From NCBI GenBank assembly GCA_037957365.1, contig JARHVA010002004.1, positions 2,077,501 to 2,141,500 on the forward strand: DNA of 64,000 bases, read 5' to 3'. The position numbers were made by a program, and so were the translations under genes. The notes below the pieces were generated by a model, which did not search any database, was not told the origin of the DNA, and saw only the letters and a list, made by a program, of their open reading frames with translations. Each line of letters opens with the position of its first letter. The stretch's first letter is position 1. Below, in pieces: positions 36,264 to 49,029 of the stretch. Source of the DNA: Torreya grandis (taxonomy: Eukaryota; Streptophyta; Pinopsida; Cupressales; Taxaceae).

Positions 36264-36299
36264 TGTGTGTGTGCACAGGTGCGCGCGTGCACGCGTGTG
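36127..36299. repeat. Long TG/CG dinucleotide microsatellite
   Basis: About 170 bp of nearly pure alternating TG, with a (GC)n core at about 36,231-36,247. Cys/Val- or His/Thr-repeat frames across it are artefacts of the repeat. Alternating purine-pyrimidine tracts of this kind can adopt Z-DNA. Confidence 0.98.
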
Positions 36300-36373
36300 C
36301 TTTGGTTTAGGAGGAGACATTTCTTTCAACGTCATAATTTAAATTTACTAAGCTAGGTACTGGGCCAACCACT

Positions 36374-37983
36374 ACTACATCTATCCATGTCATTATGACA
36401 CCATATACATTTATAGAGGTAAAATTTCAAGTGAATATTATATACTGAATATGTACATTCATACACCTTAATTCCATCATTGGTAGATTTTGTGTAAGAA
36501 AATATAAAATGTAACTAATATAATTTTGTTGGAATTTTTAATGTTTGATTTATTAACATGGATTGGCATAGTGTTAAAAATTCATCCTCCATCTTAATTT
36601 TTCTCTTTTATTTTCAATTTCAAACTATGTTTTCAATAACTAAATCATGCACTTGCAAAGAAGATTGTCCACTCACTCTTATCTCTACAATATTCAGGTA
36701 TATTTTTTGTATGTTTAATTTAGATTTTGATGAGACCTATTTTATAAGGTTCTAAAAACTCTTAAAATGATTTTATAGATGTCCCCCATAAAATCAACCA
36801 TTCACTCTAGGTGTCTTAACTTGATTAAAACTCAGTTTACAAACTTCTCAACACAAATCTATGTAGGTTACTTGTCTTATCACAATGACTATTTTTAAAG
36901 TATTTTTTATCAAAAAAATACTCAATTGGACTAAAAAGTAATGATTTTATGTAAGCAAAGTATTAAAGTTGTTAACATGATCAAAATTTCAAAACAAATC
37001 AACTTAGACACCATAGCTCATAGGACTATCCTCGACTATACCAAGTCACTACCTTAAGGTAATTAGGCTAATGACCTTAATCAAGTCAAAATATGAAATA
37101 CACCTCATCAAAGATATACAAGCATACAAACCAATGTATATATGTGTATCAAGGATGTTTGAACACCTATCTTTTATTCAATGACTTAATTTCATAAAAT
37201 TCATTCAGAAATCCTCCCTTGCTATCTTAGAGATAAAAGGTTGTAGGTTTACACAAAACTCAAATTTCTATAAATGTGATTGTAAGGATTTATTAGATCT
37301 AAACCTTTGAAATCATCTCCTAGGATTCTTTGTCTAACTATGCCCATTATTTTGTGAAATTGGAAGGATTCAAATAGAATTTATAGTCCTCCAATGATGC
37401 AAAGTTGGTCTTTTATACTTTTTTCCTTCATCTTGTCCATCCCTAAAATGATAGATTGAAACTAATCATGATGTTGAAGTCTTATCCAAGTTTAAGATGT
37501 GTTAATTTAGGTCCTTATTCCTCTAACACACCTATCTCAAATTAGAAAAATTGATCTTTGAAGACTTATAAGGACATTTAAGACCTTTAAATGAGTAAGA
37601 AAGATATATATGACCTTAAATAAACTTAGGAGACTCCTATCAATGTATCAGACCTTCTAGAACCTATTAGACACATTAATTACTACAATTTAATAAAATA
37701 TTCACTCAAATACATTTGAAAATTCAAATAAAAATTATTGGAGGGAAGAACACTCTATGACCTATAAATGACCTAAGACACACATTAAATGCCTCATTCA
37801 AGCTTATTGACATTTATAAACCCTTTTAATATTAACTATAGGACCATATATACAAGTTTTTAGGATGATCCTATACCAAGAGGTGTAGGAGACACTTCAT
37901 TACCTTGGATGTATTGTCATTATCACTCATGAAACTAAAATTTATTGCCTTTGATGTGGTGTTACAAGTCACATTGCACATAT
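36374..37983 (+). repeat. Module b (present in unit 2, missing from the equivalent place in unit 1)
   Basis: These 1.6 kb are flanked by CCACT on both sides (36,369-36,373 and 37,984-37,988). From 36,981 they match 18,580-19,580; the first 600 bp have no other copy in the window. No clear coding is visible apart from a damaged zinc-knuckle-like block near 37,940-37,990, shared with the 19.5-kb copy. Confidence 0.55.
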
Positions 37984-38780
37984 CCACTTGTCACATTCAT
38001 GCTTCTCATGACCTCATCAGATTTTTTCATATCTTATAGAAGATTAAGTTTATTAACAACTTGTTTAATCAAAAAAATTCCAAGGTTATTAATTACTAGG
38101 TCATTTGTTCAGCTAATGACTAGGGTGGACACTCATCCATCATTATGAGTCAAGATAGACTCGGGCATTGCTGCTACAATTTCATCTACATAGGCACACA
38201 CTGTGATATGTATATTCACTTGTAATTTTGAGTTGTAATTTAATACTTTTTTTTTAATAATTTTAATATATACTTGGTTAAATATAACTTATATGAATGA
38301 ATGTATTGTGTATATATGGTTGTCATATGAGATTTGATAGTTTGATTCAGATGACTAGCAGCTCCTCATCTTTCATCATCATTTGACACACTTGTTCATG
38401 TAGTTGAACTCGGCACTAACCCAGTCGAGTCTCAACAAAAAATTATGAAGGACCATGATATTATAGTAAGTGCATGTTTAAATTATTTTTTATTATAGTT
38501 GAAAATGAGTTTATTGACTTAGTTTCATGCATGCTTATTAATTTTATAATAATTTGTATGTTCAAACAGGTTCAATTGCAAGTGAGCTATGAGTTTAGTA
38601 CTCACAATCCAAGGCATTCAAGCTATCTCAATCTTCAATAAGGGCATCCCAAGGAGAGTCTTCTTCAAGCAAGGAAAAGAGAGGGAGACTATTTGATGAT
38701 TAGGATGTTTTAGATGATGTACTTTTTGTATACCTATATGGAAATGTACGCATTTTTGGCATTATACATGCACATATGAT
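37984..38780 (+). pseudogene. Exon-intron-like module c (unit 2)
   Basis: Same module as 15,087-15,850 with an intron-like segment 38,466-38,569 (104 bp, GTAAGT to AAACAG). Exon-like text such as DTLVHVVELGTNPVESQQKI precedes it and the SQGESSSSKEKRGRLFDD-type tail follows. Stops and frameshifts are present. Family not recognised. Confidence 0.45.
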
Positions 38781-39119
38781 GTAGTCCCCTGACATTATAT
38801 ATAATGTTGTTAGACAAGATGTAATTTTGTGTATGCCTATATGGAAATACATGTATTATTGACATTGTATTCCTATATATGGATTTTTTAAATGGCATTC
38901 TTTTTTTGTACATGAATATTTGATAAAACCAATGACACAAATCTTATTTAAATCACTATTTTTTGGATTATTATGAATGCTTGAATTTACTTTTTAAAAC
39001 TCTCAATAATTTTTTTGACAACTTTACAAAATTAATTACAAAGGTTTTGGTCTAAAAAACACCTTAATTCAAAATCATGGGAATCTCATACTTGCCCTAG
39101 CTCAAGATATTAAACCTAT

Positions 39120-39530
39120 AATGAACCCATGTCATTTCTTAATATGGTGATTACATCTTATTGGGAAAATTGATCCTACTCTTTAGATTGACACAATTTC
39201 ATTATTATAACCACATAGTATTTTACTAAATGGGTAGAAGCTATGCCACTCATATACACAATAGGCATTCAGATATCTAAGTTCACTTTAAATCAAATCA
39301 TTTGCCACTTTAGAATCCCATCCAAAATCATATGAGATAATTTAAAATCATTTACAAATCAATAACTGGAAGACTTGTGCAATCAATATCATATTGAGTA
39401 ACATTCCTTCACACACTATTACCCTATGGCAATGGCCAAGTGGAAGCAACAATAAAAATTCTTACAAAAATATTTAAAAATATTTTTAATGATGTTGAAA
39501 GAAACTGACATCTACAACTATATTATTCAC
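39120..39530 (+). pseudogene. Orphan Ty3/gypsy integrase core fragment (unit 2)
   Basis: Duplicate of 16,200-16,640. TKWVEAMPL, PSKII and LEDLCNQYHIE are readable; the second catalytic aspartate codon is in a damaged context (ATATGAGATAAT). HYYPMAMAKWKQQ shows the frameshift before the glutamate block. Confidence 0.6.
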
Positions 39531-41470
39531 ATGCATCACTACTTCACAATCCATCATTCTTTCTCATCTCTCGTCATTCCCATCTTCCCATATGGTTCTC
39601 TCACATTCCATATGACCCCTATCTTTATGGTGGTTGTAAGATATATGATTTGACAATAAGGAGATATGAGTCTCAAAATGGGTTAGATTAATGCTGAAAG
39701 TATAGAGGTGATAAGTATTCAAGAGTAATCTAGAACATATAATCCACTCCAGAAATAATATTTCCTTCTAAAATCCAAATCCAAATAAAAATGAATTCTT
39801 CCAGATGACTCTTCTTTGTATCATCCTTACTGGCACCATACCATACTTATCACCATTCATTACCCTAATAATATAACCTCCTACACCCACTAAATTCATT
39901 ATTAAATAAGTGTCCTTAATTATTCCTCCTCAAATATGTATAATACATTTTGTGAAAAATTGTAAACAAAATCCTATTTTTTAACTAGTTCTTGCGATTA
40001 TAATCATATCCGTTTTTATCATGTCTTAATTGTTGTTATATTATTATTCCATATTATCCTTTGTCAATATTTTAGGATACTTTGTAAATTTTCCATTTTG
40101 GTCAAATACCCTTTTATCCATATAATGTGTAGTCTTGTCTATATTTGTTAAACCATGTTCCTTGAACGTATTGTTATCATTTTTCTATTAAATAAGTTGT
40201 CCATTTCACACTTTTATACATAGTATTTAAATCTTAATTAGGTCACAAGTCCATTTTACTTCAGTTAACTTTTCAAATACTTTATACATCCTTTTAACTT
40301 ATGTTTTTAAGGACTTTTTATTACATCATCTTGTTAATATATAAATTTAGTCTATTATCCATATGTAAATCTTTTTATTATGTCATAATTAAGTTTTTTT
40401 TATTAATAGTTATGTTGTGTAAATACTTATTGTAAACTTTTATGTTGTTGTAATCCTTTGTAATCAGTTTATATGTAAATGTGTGAATCATCTTTTTAAG
40501 TATTATATTTTGTAAATTTTTGGTTTTAAATTGGTAATGAGGATGGCAATGACTAACTACCCATTATGAAATTGGGAATGTCATTAACAAAGTTCCCTCT
40601 TAAAGTCCCCATGCACTATAAGTCAATGTGACCTTCACTATCCAAATGTTGTAGGTATGTTCTTAAGTAAGTGCAATAGGAAAACTAGATTACCAACATT
40701 TCAAGTGGATTTGAGACACCACAACCTATATTTCCTAATCATTAAACTATCCCTTTCGACCACACTAACCTACTAACTAATCCATCCACCTCTTTTGTGT
40801 AGGAGGGTTTACCCATTATCATTTTATGAGACATATTATTAATTCACTAAAGGACCACTTATTTAAATATTAGCACATGTCACAAGTTATAACATATTCC
40901 GTTTCATTATAAAATCACATTATATTATTTTCTCTATTTCATACAACATAACAATTAAAACTTAACATTGCATCATCTATCTAAAAACCATGTCATCTAC
41001 ATCATCATATTCATGAAATTAAAAGACATCAACATCATCATATACATTAAATTAAAGAACACACATAAAAGACATAATCATACATCATTTTTATACATGT
41101 AAATAAATCCTAACCTCCACAACAAATCCAAATCTAATGTGTTCCTACTTATAATCAATCAAAACCAATATCTAATCTAGCAAATACATCAAATCATATC
41201 AGTGAAATATATATAAACATGTGATATACCACAATAAACCTCATCATAATCACATAAATGTCCATGAGTCCTATAGAAATATATACAATATAAGAATCAT
41301 GGACATCCATGTGGTAAGTTTGAAATACATGTACAAAATACAAAAAATGTCTTATCAGAACAAGATCATGATAGTCCTTATAGTCTCTTAGTAGATTGAT
41401 GTACAAAATAAGAAGTGTTGGCCATATAAGATGGAGATCATTGATCTAATAGCACCACACCCTTATAAAG
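39531..41470. other. AT-rich non-coding end of unit 2
   Basis: No gene seen. Similarity with unit 1 ends after TTATAAAG at 41,463-41,470; beyond this the sequence is unrelated to the rest of the duplication. Confidence 0.6.
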
Positions 41471-41616
41471 ACCCTTATTGTATTGGGTTTCTCTAGTCAA
41501 ACGTGATATTTGAACTGTCACATCTCCTAAGCCATGTCTCTAAAATAGTGTGTCCCCATCAGCTTGGGTACGCTCAACTACTTTTAACTTTGCCCCTGAC
41601 TATCTAAATTGAGTTT

Positions 41617-41770
41617 GAATTTGACCTATCTGACCACGTAGGGCTGTTATATGTGCTCTCTAGCCCAAATCTAACCTATCTGACCCTATAACGATACTAT
41701 TTATGTATCTTTATCCTAAATCTAACCTATTTGACCCTATAGAGATATTATCTATGCATTTGTGGTCCGA
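41617..41770 (-). repeat. Three imperfect 51-bp tandem repeats
   Basis: Starts at 41,617, 41,667 and 41,718 share AAATCTAACCTATCTGACC or close variants. The spacing of 50-51 bp equals about 17 codons. On the minus strand each unit reads GSDRLDLG or similar, suggesting a repeated helical tail downstream of the plant-mobile-domain remnant. Confidence 0.6.
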
Positions 41771-41919
41771 ATATATCCCAATAATGTGGTTTGGTGAGAT
41801 AATACTAAGACCATATGCATATCCTTTTATGCTATCTACCATTATAAATTTTCCACCTATAGGTGATATTTATCTCTCACCACTGATCTTGGCCACCTTA
41901 GCCACCCTTGTCCTCACTT

Positions 41920-43330
41920 CTTAATGAAGACTATCAATATGTTCTTGATTTGCCACACTAATAAGTGTCCTAGAAGGTCCCACAACATTAATTCCTTTCC
42001 CCCTCACTCCTTGATCCCCCCCACCCATAGCGTAATCACTATTGGCTACACCCTAATCACCCTTATCAATAACCATCAAATCCTAATTAGTCCTATCATG
42101 ACCATCATCCCCACCATATCTCTTAGCCTATGGCTATGGTCTCTATCCCCATCATCTCCTCAATTATTCATATGCTTGAAAGAGCCTCCATAATACCCCT
42201 CTCCTCATAGGAACCTATGTTGGTCTCAAATATATTTGTGGCCATCTCTTTCACCCCCATCCTATATAATCTATAGTTACTCTGAAATCTTCTATAGTTA
42301 TCTAATAATTACATATACAAGAACTATGTTGTCATAATATACCTCTACCTGTGCCTTGTCAACTATATGCCCTTACTAAGGCCTCTACCAATTTTGGAAA
42401 ATAAGTAACATCCTATTAATGCCTAAACTATCTCTACACTCTATCATAATGATATCTCTCTATGATGTAATATTAATGCCCTATCAAATAACACTTTGTC
42501 ACCATAAATGTATAATCTACATCCTCTTCCCAACCCCTCTATACCATCCTATATGACATCCAAATAATCTGGTCCTCAATAAAAGTTTCTAATGCCTACT
42601 TATAAAATCTCATGTCGCATACATGAGCTCTCTTCACTCCCATAATGATATACCATCTAAAAACTAGTATATGATCTAGATCATGAATTTTTCATGTGAT
42701 TATTGAGCTTTTGATTTCCACCTACTCCTAACAATATATTTGCATCAATAATGAGGGTTATAAACTCACCAATCCCCTGTATACCCCCATATGAAGCTCC
42801 TTATACAATTGTCCCAACACAATAGGTCCCCATGAAAAAACATGATAATCATGAACCATGTCTACCACTACATCCCACAAACCTAGATGAAACCACTAAC
42901 CACTCTTGTCTGGTAATAATATGCTAGTAGCAAGAATCATGAATACTAGGGTCAAATAGTCAATAGTGTCATCTACGATGGCCCTATCAATGTCAATCCA
43001 TGAATCATGTAATCTGACCTGCATATGTCCACATAACTAGTTCATAGTCATGCTAAATTCCCATGACATCCTATATATCCCATCTCCTCTCATAGGTAAT
43101 CATAAAATATGCCACACATCCTCCAAAATTACTATCATCTCTCTTATGATGAAGTGAAAATTACTCATCCATAATGCAACTACTCTTCCAACATATTGAT
43201 GAGAGCCTAGTTTAGTTGAACGAAGGACATCATACTAATAAAATATATGCCAATCATCTCTATCACTCCAAAATCAGCCATTTTTAGTCAATTCATCTCA
43301 TGCCATACTAGTGGTCATCATAGTCTAGAT
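41920..43330 (-). pseudogene. Plant mobile domain (PMD-like) protein remnant
   Basis: The minus strand from about 43,250 reads VALWMSNFHFIIREMIVILE with DVWHIL, then LPMRGDGIYR, LHDSWIDIDRAIVDDTIDYL, LLPDKSGWWFHLGLWDVVVD and FSWGPIVLGQLYKELHMGVY (to about 42,780). After stops it continues with AHVCDMRFYK (about 42,610) and EDVDYTFMVTKCYLIG (about 42,520-42,480). The order and spacing match the plant mobile domain (aminotransferase-like) found in plant transposons and in domesticated MAIL1/MAIN-type nuclear proteins. A glycine-rich tail follows near 42,020. Several TAG/TGA codons make it a pseudogene. I saw no transposase, LTR or terminal repeat tied to it. Confidence 0.65.
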
Positions 43331-45966
43331 GCTAGCACACCTAAATCTTCATACACCACCAAACCTATCAACTCTTAATCTTTACAAATTGATACCCTAA
43401 CCTAAATTTTTCATATCCCATACCTACCCTACCTATACATACCAACTATACCTATCCATCTACCTATTCCCTTTGTATCCCCTTACCAAACTAAGTCTTA
43501 AAAATAACCTTTAACAAAATCACTTTTGGCTCCTAACCCTAACTTAAAATTCTATAAAAATTGCTCTTCACTTCTTGGAGTTTTTCAAAATTTCTACTCA
43601 CCACCTGAGGATTTACAAAAACACAATTCATCTTATGTGGTATTTTAAAACTACAATTCACCTATCATGGTTTTATAAAACCATAATCTATTGCAAGTAA
43701 TGTTTTAAAACCATAGGTAACAAGTGCATTACTCCAAATTACATGCATAAAATTTTAACTAGGGGTAATACCCCTAGTTGTGATGTTGCATTGATCAAAT
43801 TTACCCCTCATTAATACATTAATGTATTTAATTAAAGTACAAAATTACAAACTAAGATGGGGTACGTGTTGCTTGTCCTACCTCAGATAGTCATTGGAAC
43901 TCACAAATTCTTTATCTCTGGTGGGAAGCATGTGGCAATGTGATCCATTCCTGATACCTCTAGAGCACAAGATTACAAAATCCAATTGTTAAAATTTCTT
44001 CTTTTACCCCCATTTTTCTAGTTAACCCCCCATAACACTATTCTTTTCCCCTTTCACCCTTTTTTAGTCCATGTCAACACTACCCATTTATCCAAATATC
44101 TCATTCTGATTCACATGTCCATTTATCCATCCTTTAATCACATTTCCAATAACTAATCTCCATCCTACAAGTCATTATAATCATTTTTAAGGGTATAGTA
44201 TTCTATTTCCCCACTCCTTATCTAACATCCTGAGATAAAACTATATCATCCTTAGGTCATTTTAGACTATGTGGGTAGCACTTGGCCACTTTTTAGTGCC
44301 CAAAGATATCTTAGACACTAGTTTCCATCCCGACTTCCCATGATCACTCCAATATATTAAATCATGTTGAGATATGATCCTCATATAAAATATATATATC
44401 ATCAAAAATCACTTATCTTTTATCCTTTTCTCAACCTGTAGCTCTCCATTACATCGGAATTGTCGATAGCTACTAGCCTTATTTATCTATTCATTTCCTG
44501 AACATATGTTTTTCTCTCAAGATTATTCATATTATACAATGAATATTATCACCTCTCTTGTCGTCATTGGTATTTGCTTAGGATTCATATTATGAGGCTA
44601 ATCATCATTGCTAAGGTGTGTTCACCTTTAGGAATAGTCTAAACCTACAACCTCTTTCCATCACATTTATTCTTATGGCATCTTATCATTTTCAGCTAAA
44701 CTATCATCTGGGGCATTCCATCCCCTCATCGGCTGGATCCCCACCCTGCGATCCTTTTTCGAGTGGCCATTTGGTTTGTTCCTCTCTACATGCCCCTTTG
44801 AAGGGGTAATTGTTTTATTTTAAAGACCATTACTCCCCACTTCTTCAGTCGTAATCCCCTTTCAAAGAGGGTCAAATGTATACATATAAATATTCTCACC
44901 CAAACTATTCCACTAATTCTACTATTTATTACAATTAATCTCATAACCATAGTTTTAATTAAATAATTAAATTTCGTTCCCCATTTAATATTTCCTACAT
45001 CAATAAAACCTTCCTACACCCCCATGATATATTAATCCCTTTATTATCCTAGTAACATCCCATTAAATCATTAATTTCACCACATTAATTAACCACTTGC
45101 TAATTTAAAATTCAAAATATTGTACCTACCACCTATTCCACTAACTCCCCTCCGAAGCCAGCCTATCTATAGCCTCTCCTACACACCTATATCCTTAAAC
45201 CTCCCTAAAACCCCTAAGTTAATCCTTATTAACCCATAATCAAATAAAAAAGCCTCTAAAATTTAGATGCTCCTCTAACTTTATATAATTATATAAAACT
45301 AGACATTTTTATGAATTTAAAATTTAATTTAATCCTCTCCCACCACCCTATAAATAACCAAGCATAGAGCTAGGTTGAACTAACTCAAAATCCTTGGAAC
45401 TTTTAAAATTATATAGAGTATCTCTTAGCCTTCATAATCTCATTTCATCCCCATTATCATTACATCCAAGAAGGCATTAAGCCTTTCATTGTTAGTTGAG
45501 ATTTTGAAGCCATCATTCTCAAGTAATCAAACAAGCAAGTCAATAATCCTTGGAGAATCCATTTAAATATCTTGGAGGGAAGATAAGAGAAGCAAGATGA
45601 TATTAATAATGTTCTTATAATTTATGATTGCTTCCATCTTATCTCCCTTTGAATTTTTTAGTAAGTTTTGGGTTAAGGTACTATATATAGTATATTGAAT
45701 CTAAAGCTCAAAATTTACAAGCATACAACATCTATTGAAAAATTAATCTTAAATATTTGGTAGCTTTTGTAAGCTAAAATCACTCACTCTGAATGACTCA
45801 CACATTGAAAACACTAAATTAAACTACATTCACTATCATTTAATAATTCAGAAAATGATTCACATATTGAAATATTTTTAAACAAATAATCAAACCCTTA
45901 GTAATAAAATAAAACCTAAAATTCTTTAAAAAAACTTCCTTTCTTTAAAAAAACATCACTTGTAAG
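43331..45966. other. G-poor non-coding stretch with a TATA-like promoter motif
   Basis: No coding region recognised. The + strand is unusually poor in G and rich in C from about 41,900 to 45,300. CCTATAAATAACC at about 45,348 looks like a TATA box. It is followed by a G-containing stretch (45,400-45,680) that could be the transcribed part of an LTR or leader, but I could not find a paired LTR. Confidence 0.35.
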
Positions 45967-46362
45967 TGTTAGGAATATAGAATGTATAGAATTTTTTAAT
46001 AAAATAAAGAAATAAATAAAATTCATAAAACACAACACAAGAGAAACATAGATTTAATGTAGTTCACCGAAAATGGGCTACATCCACATAGAAATTATTA
46101 GTTCTTCTCTTATTCAGTGCAAAAAATGAAGGGACAAAACTAAAATGCATCCATTGTAATTTTATCTTCTCTCAAACTCAATGTGTCACCATTATTACAA
46201 TGCCCTCATATCAAAGGAGGGTTACATATTATGGGAAAAAATCACCAACATAATTTATACCATCAAATCTATGAATTAATAGTCAATAGTCTAAATTTAC
46301 TATGAAATTACAATAGTTTACAATGCATATTTCACCCTTGTAGACCCCTATGGTTAGCTTAG
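45967..46362 (-). repeat. Copia 3' LTR, first piece
   Basis: Aligns with the first 390 or so bases of 57,597-58,062 (AACACAAGAGAAACATAGAT is shared) and stops at CTTAG (46,358-46,362), the target-site duplication of the inserted gypsy element. Confidence 0.88.
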
Positions 46363-47596
46363 TGATCTGAAAACTAAAAATGTAAGTGTAGCACATTCGA
46401 ATAACACACTATTGCATTTAAACGATCTACTATTTCTCAACTTTTCCATTTCATTTTTAATAATGAAATAAAAACCAAAATTAAAAAGATCAGAATTAAA
46501 ATAAACAGTAGATAAAATTAGAAGAATTCACCAAGAAATTGATAACAAAGTTTGGCTTTAATAGCCTACGTCTTCGAGTCCATTCAAAGTGAGGACCATT
46601 TCCATTAATTTTGTGTAACAAATGGCTTACAAAATTAATACAAGTCTTCAATTCACCTTCTCTAGTCTCCCCTTACTTGTAAAAATATATCTCAGACCTG
46701 TCATTAATGGCTCAAGGCCGTATAAGGTTTAATTAAATCTCTAACCTTCTTAATTCTTTTACATATTCTGCTAAATAATACCCTTCAAATAGAAGTTCGC
46801 TCCATTTATAGCACTTACAATCCCATGGCTTATGCTGTCAAAGCTTATAAATTTTACATAATAGGTGCAAAGGTTGAGTCCTTCGGCCTTCCCTTTGGTG
46901 CTTTGGTCTTATCTTTATCCCACTTTTATTGTGGGAGAAGGGATTACATAGTTTTTAAAGGTTGACGACACCTTTATATGTGCCAATGTCCCTTTTGAAG
47001 GAAACTAGGTGCTAAGCTTAGCTTAGACCTATAATTAGGCTGATTTTGGAGAATTGTGGGTCAACACGTGGTCTTTTCATGGCATGATGGGTTGGCATGG
47101 TAGATTTGGTTTGCTTGTGACTCCTTATAAAGCTTTAAAAATATATCCTACATTGATGGGGTTTCTACAAACTTTGTAACTTAAATACAATGTCACAAAT
47201 AATGATACATGAAGATTAGGAGGCCAAGGCACCCCTCCACAATAGTGTGCCAACCCTCACTGAGGGCCCTAAGTAAGAAACTAGTGGGGCCCATGGATCC
47301 TCATATAACCACCTGTCAAAGACTGGAGGCTATCAAAAAACCAAACACCAAACCAATTTTTTTTCCACAAATTTAAATTTCCACATGTCAAATGATTATT
47401 AAACAACTTGGTGTATTTGAACAATGCCACGTCACTTTTTAACACTCGTTATTCCCCTGTCACAAGAAAAATTTAGTAAGCTATATCTCGAGCATCCAAA
47501 CTCTAAAAGCTCTCGATGAATTCTTTGATGTGCAAGTGGTTTGACCAGAAATTGAAGACATTAAAAATTGAATGGTACATGGATCCACCTAGATCA
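46363..47596 (-). repeat. G3 left-hand (3') LTR
   Basis: 1,234-bp direct repeat of 52,232-53,481, starting TGATCTGAAAAC and ending CCACCTAGATCA. Confidence 0.92.
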
Positions 47597-47608
47597 CTCC
47601 TCCCTATT
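47597..47608 (-). other. G3 polypurine tract
   Basis: The minus strand reads AATAGGGAGGAG immediately before the 3' LTR, the expected plus-strand priming site for reverse transcription. Confidence 0.7.
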
Positions 47609-47790
47609 GGGAACTTTTGGACATCCAAAATTTGAAATTAATTCGTAATGAGGTGAGGGTATTTTTCCCTCACCCTTCTAGCTTACATCCATTTGGCCTT
47701 GTTTGGCTTCATCCCTTTTAGACTAGCACAGAGATATTTAACATGAACTCTTCATGAAGTCTACACATTCCTATCCAGAATAGTATCTTT

Positions 47791-48060
47791 CTACAATTGT
47801 GTTAGATATTTAGGAGAAAAATATTCAATAGAAGGAATAGATACACTTTCATCAAGATCAATTATCATTGGAGGCTCATACAATTTCATATTTTCCACAT
47901 TTACAACTGAATAAATCTTAATGTAAGATGGTAAATCTAACCACAAAGCATTTAGGCCATTTTTTAATCTAAAAATGACCATACCATATTGGTTTCAACT
48001 TCTTACCTTCACCTGTCAGTCTTTCTTTACTGATGTGAAGCCATACCATATCACCTACAA
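47791..48060 (-). pseudogene. G3 integrase C-terminal region
   Basis: An open minus-strand frame (47,982-47,791) reads LPSYIKIYSVVNVENMKLYE followed by PPMIIDLDES, the conserved C-terminal GPY-type segment found after the integrase core in plant Ty3/gypsy elements. It continues from the core at 48,392-48,826 across a stop-containing gap. Confidence 0.65.
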
Positions 48061-48391
48061 CAAATTGGTTATCAATATGATGTTTGTCATGTCGAGCTTT
48101 ATACTTGGCTTGACTTTTATCTAATTAAGTATGAACAATCTGATGTATGAGCTATATTTATTTAATGAACTTCTTAGCTTTAATGGCTTATTTTTGTTCA
48201 CCAATAGCCGTGTCCTATCCATAGCAAAAATCTAGAGGAGATCTAGTCAAGTATCCATAAAAAACTTCATATGGAGATTTCATAGTAGAAAAATGAAGTG
48301 CCCAATTATATGCATGTTGTACGTAACACAATTGTTCATCCCATTAGTTTGGATGTTTATTGTTATAACCCCTAAGTAAATGTACCATAGT

Positions 48392-48900
48392 TTAGTTCAC
48401 AACCTCTATTTTCCCATCAATTTGCAAATGAAATGCAATGCTCTTGTTTAATTTAGTGAACATTATTCCACACAAAGTTGACCAAAACTCCCCAATGAAC
48501 TGAGAATATTGATAAAAAATTATTGAATTAGGCAACCCAAAATGAACCCATACATGTTTAAAGAATAAGTCTGCATTGCCTTTGCCAGTAATTTTCTTGG
48601 TACAAGGAATCAAAACACAAATCTTGCTAAATCTATCCACAACTACATATAAATAGTCATGTTTTCTTTGTGTCATAGGCAAACACCCCACAAAATCCAT
48701 GGAGATACTTTCCCATGGGTGAGTAGGAATAAGTAGAGGAGTGTAAAGTCCCAATTTCCTATTACTAGGTTTGATTGTGGCATAAAGAGTACATCTCTTA
48801 ATATATTTGGCAACATGTTCTTGCATATGGGGCTAGTAACAATACATTTTCAAATGTGCAACCATTTTAGCAACTCCAAAATGACCAAAAAAAGAGAAGT
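48392..48900 (-). pseudogene. G3 integrase core
   Basis: 144 open codons (48,826-48,392) on the minus strand. Upstream sequence carries the end of the zinc-binding module (YIKRCTLYATIKPSNRKLG). The first catalytic Asp is in SISMDFVGCLP and the Glu block is HLQIDGKIEVVN. The second Asp is lost: the usual ISDRDS-type block reads IIFYQYSQF. With this replacement the DDE triad is broken although the frame is open. Confidence 0.85.
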
Positions 48901-49029
48901 ATGTGATTCTCGAATAAAGTGTACCCTCTCATTTTGAGGAATACAAATTTTACCCAAATGATACAAAAGATCATTATGTACATGATAGTCCAATTCTTCT
49001 ACTTGTTTACTATTCATCAAATCTTTATA

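Noticed and set aside
36087..36356. Open frames encoding long Cys-Val or His-Thr repeats on both strands
   Set aside because: They are translations of the TG/CG microsatellite, with no start context, no homology and an equally open opposite strand.
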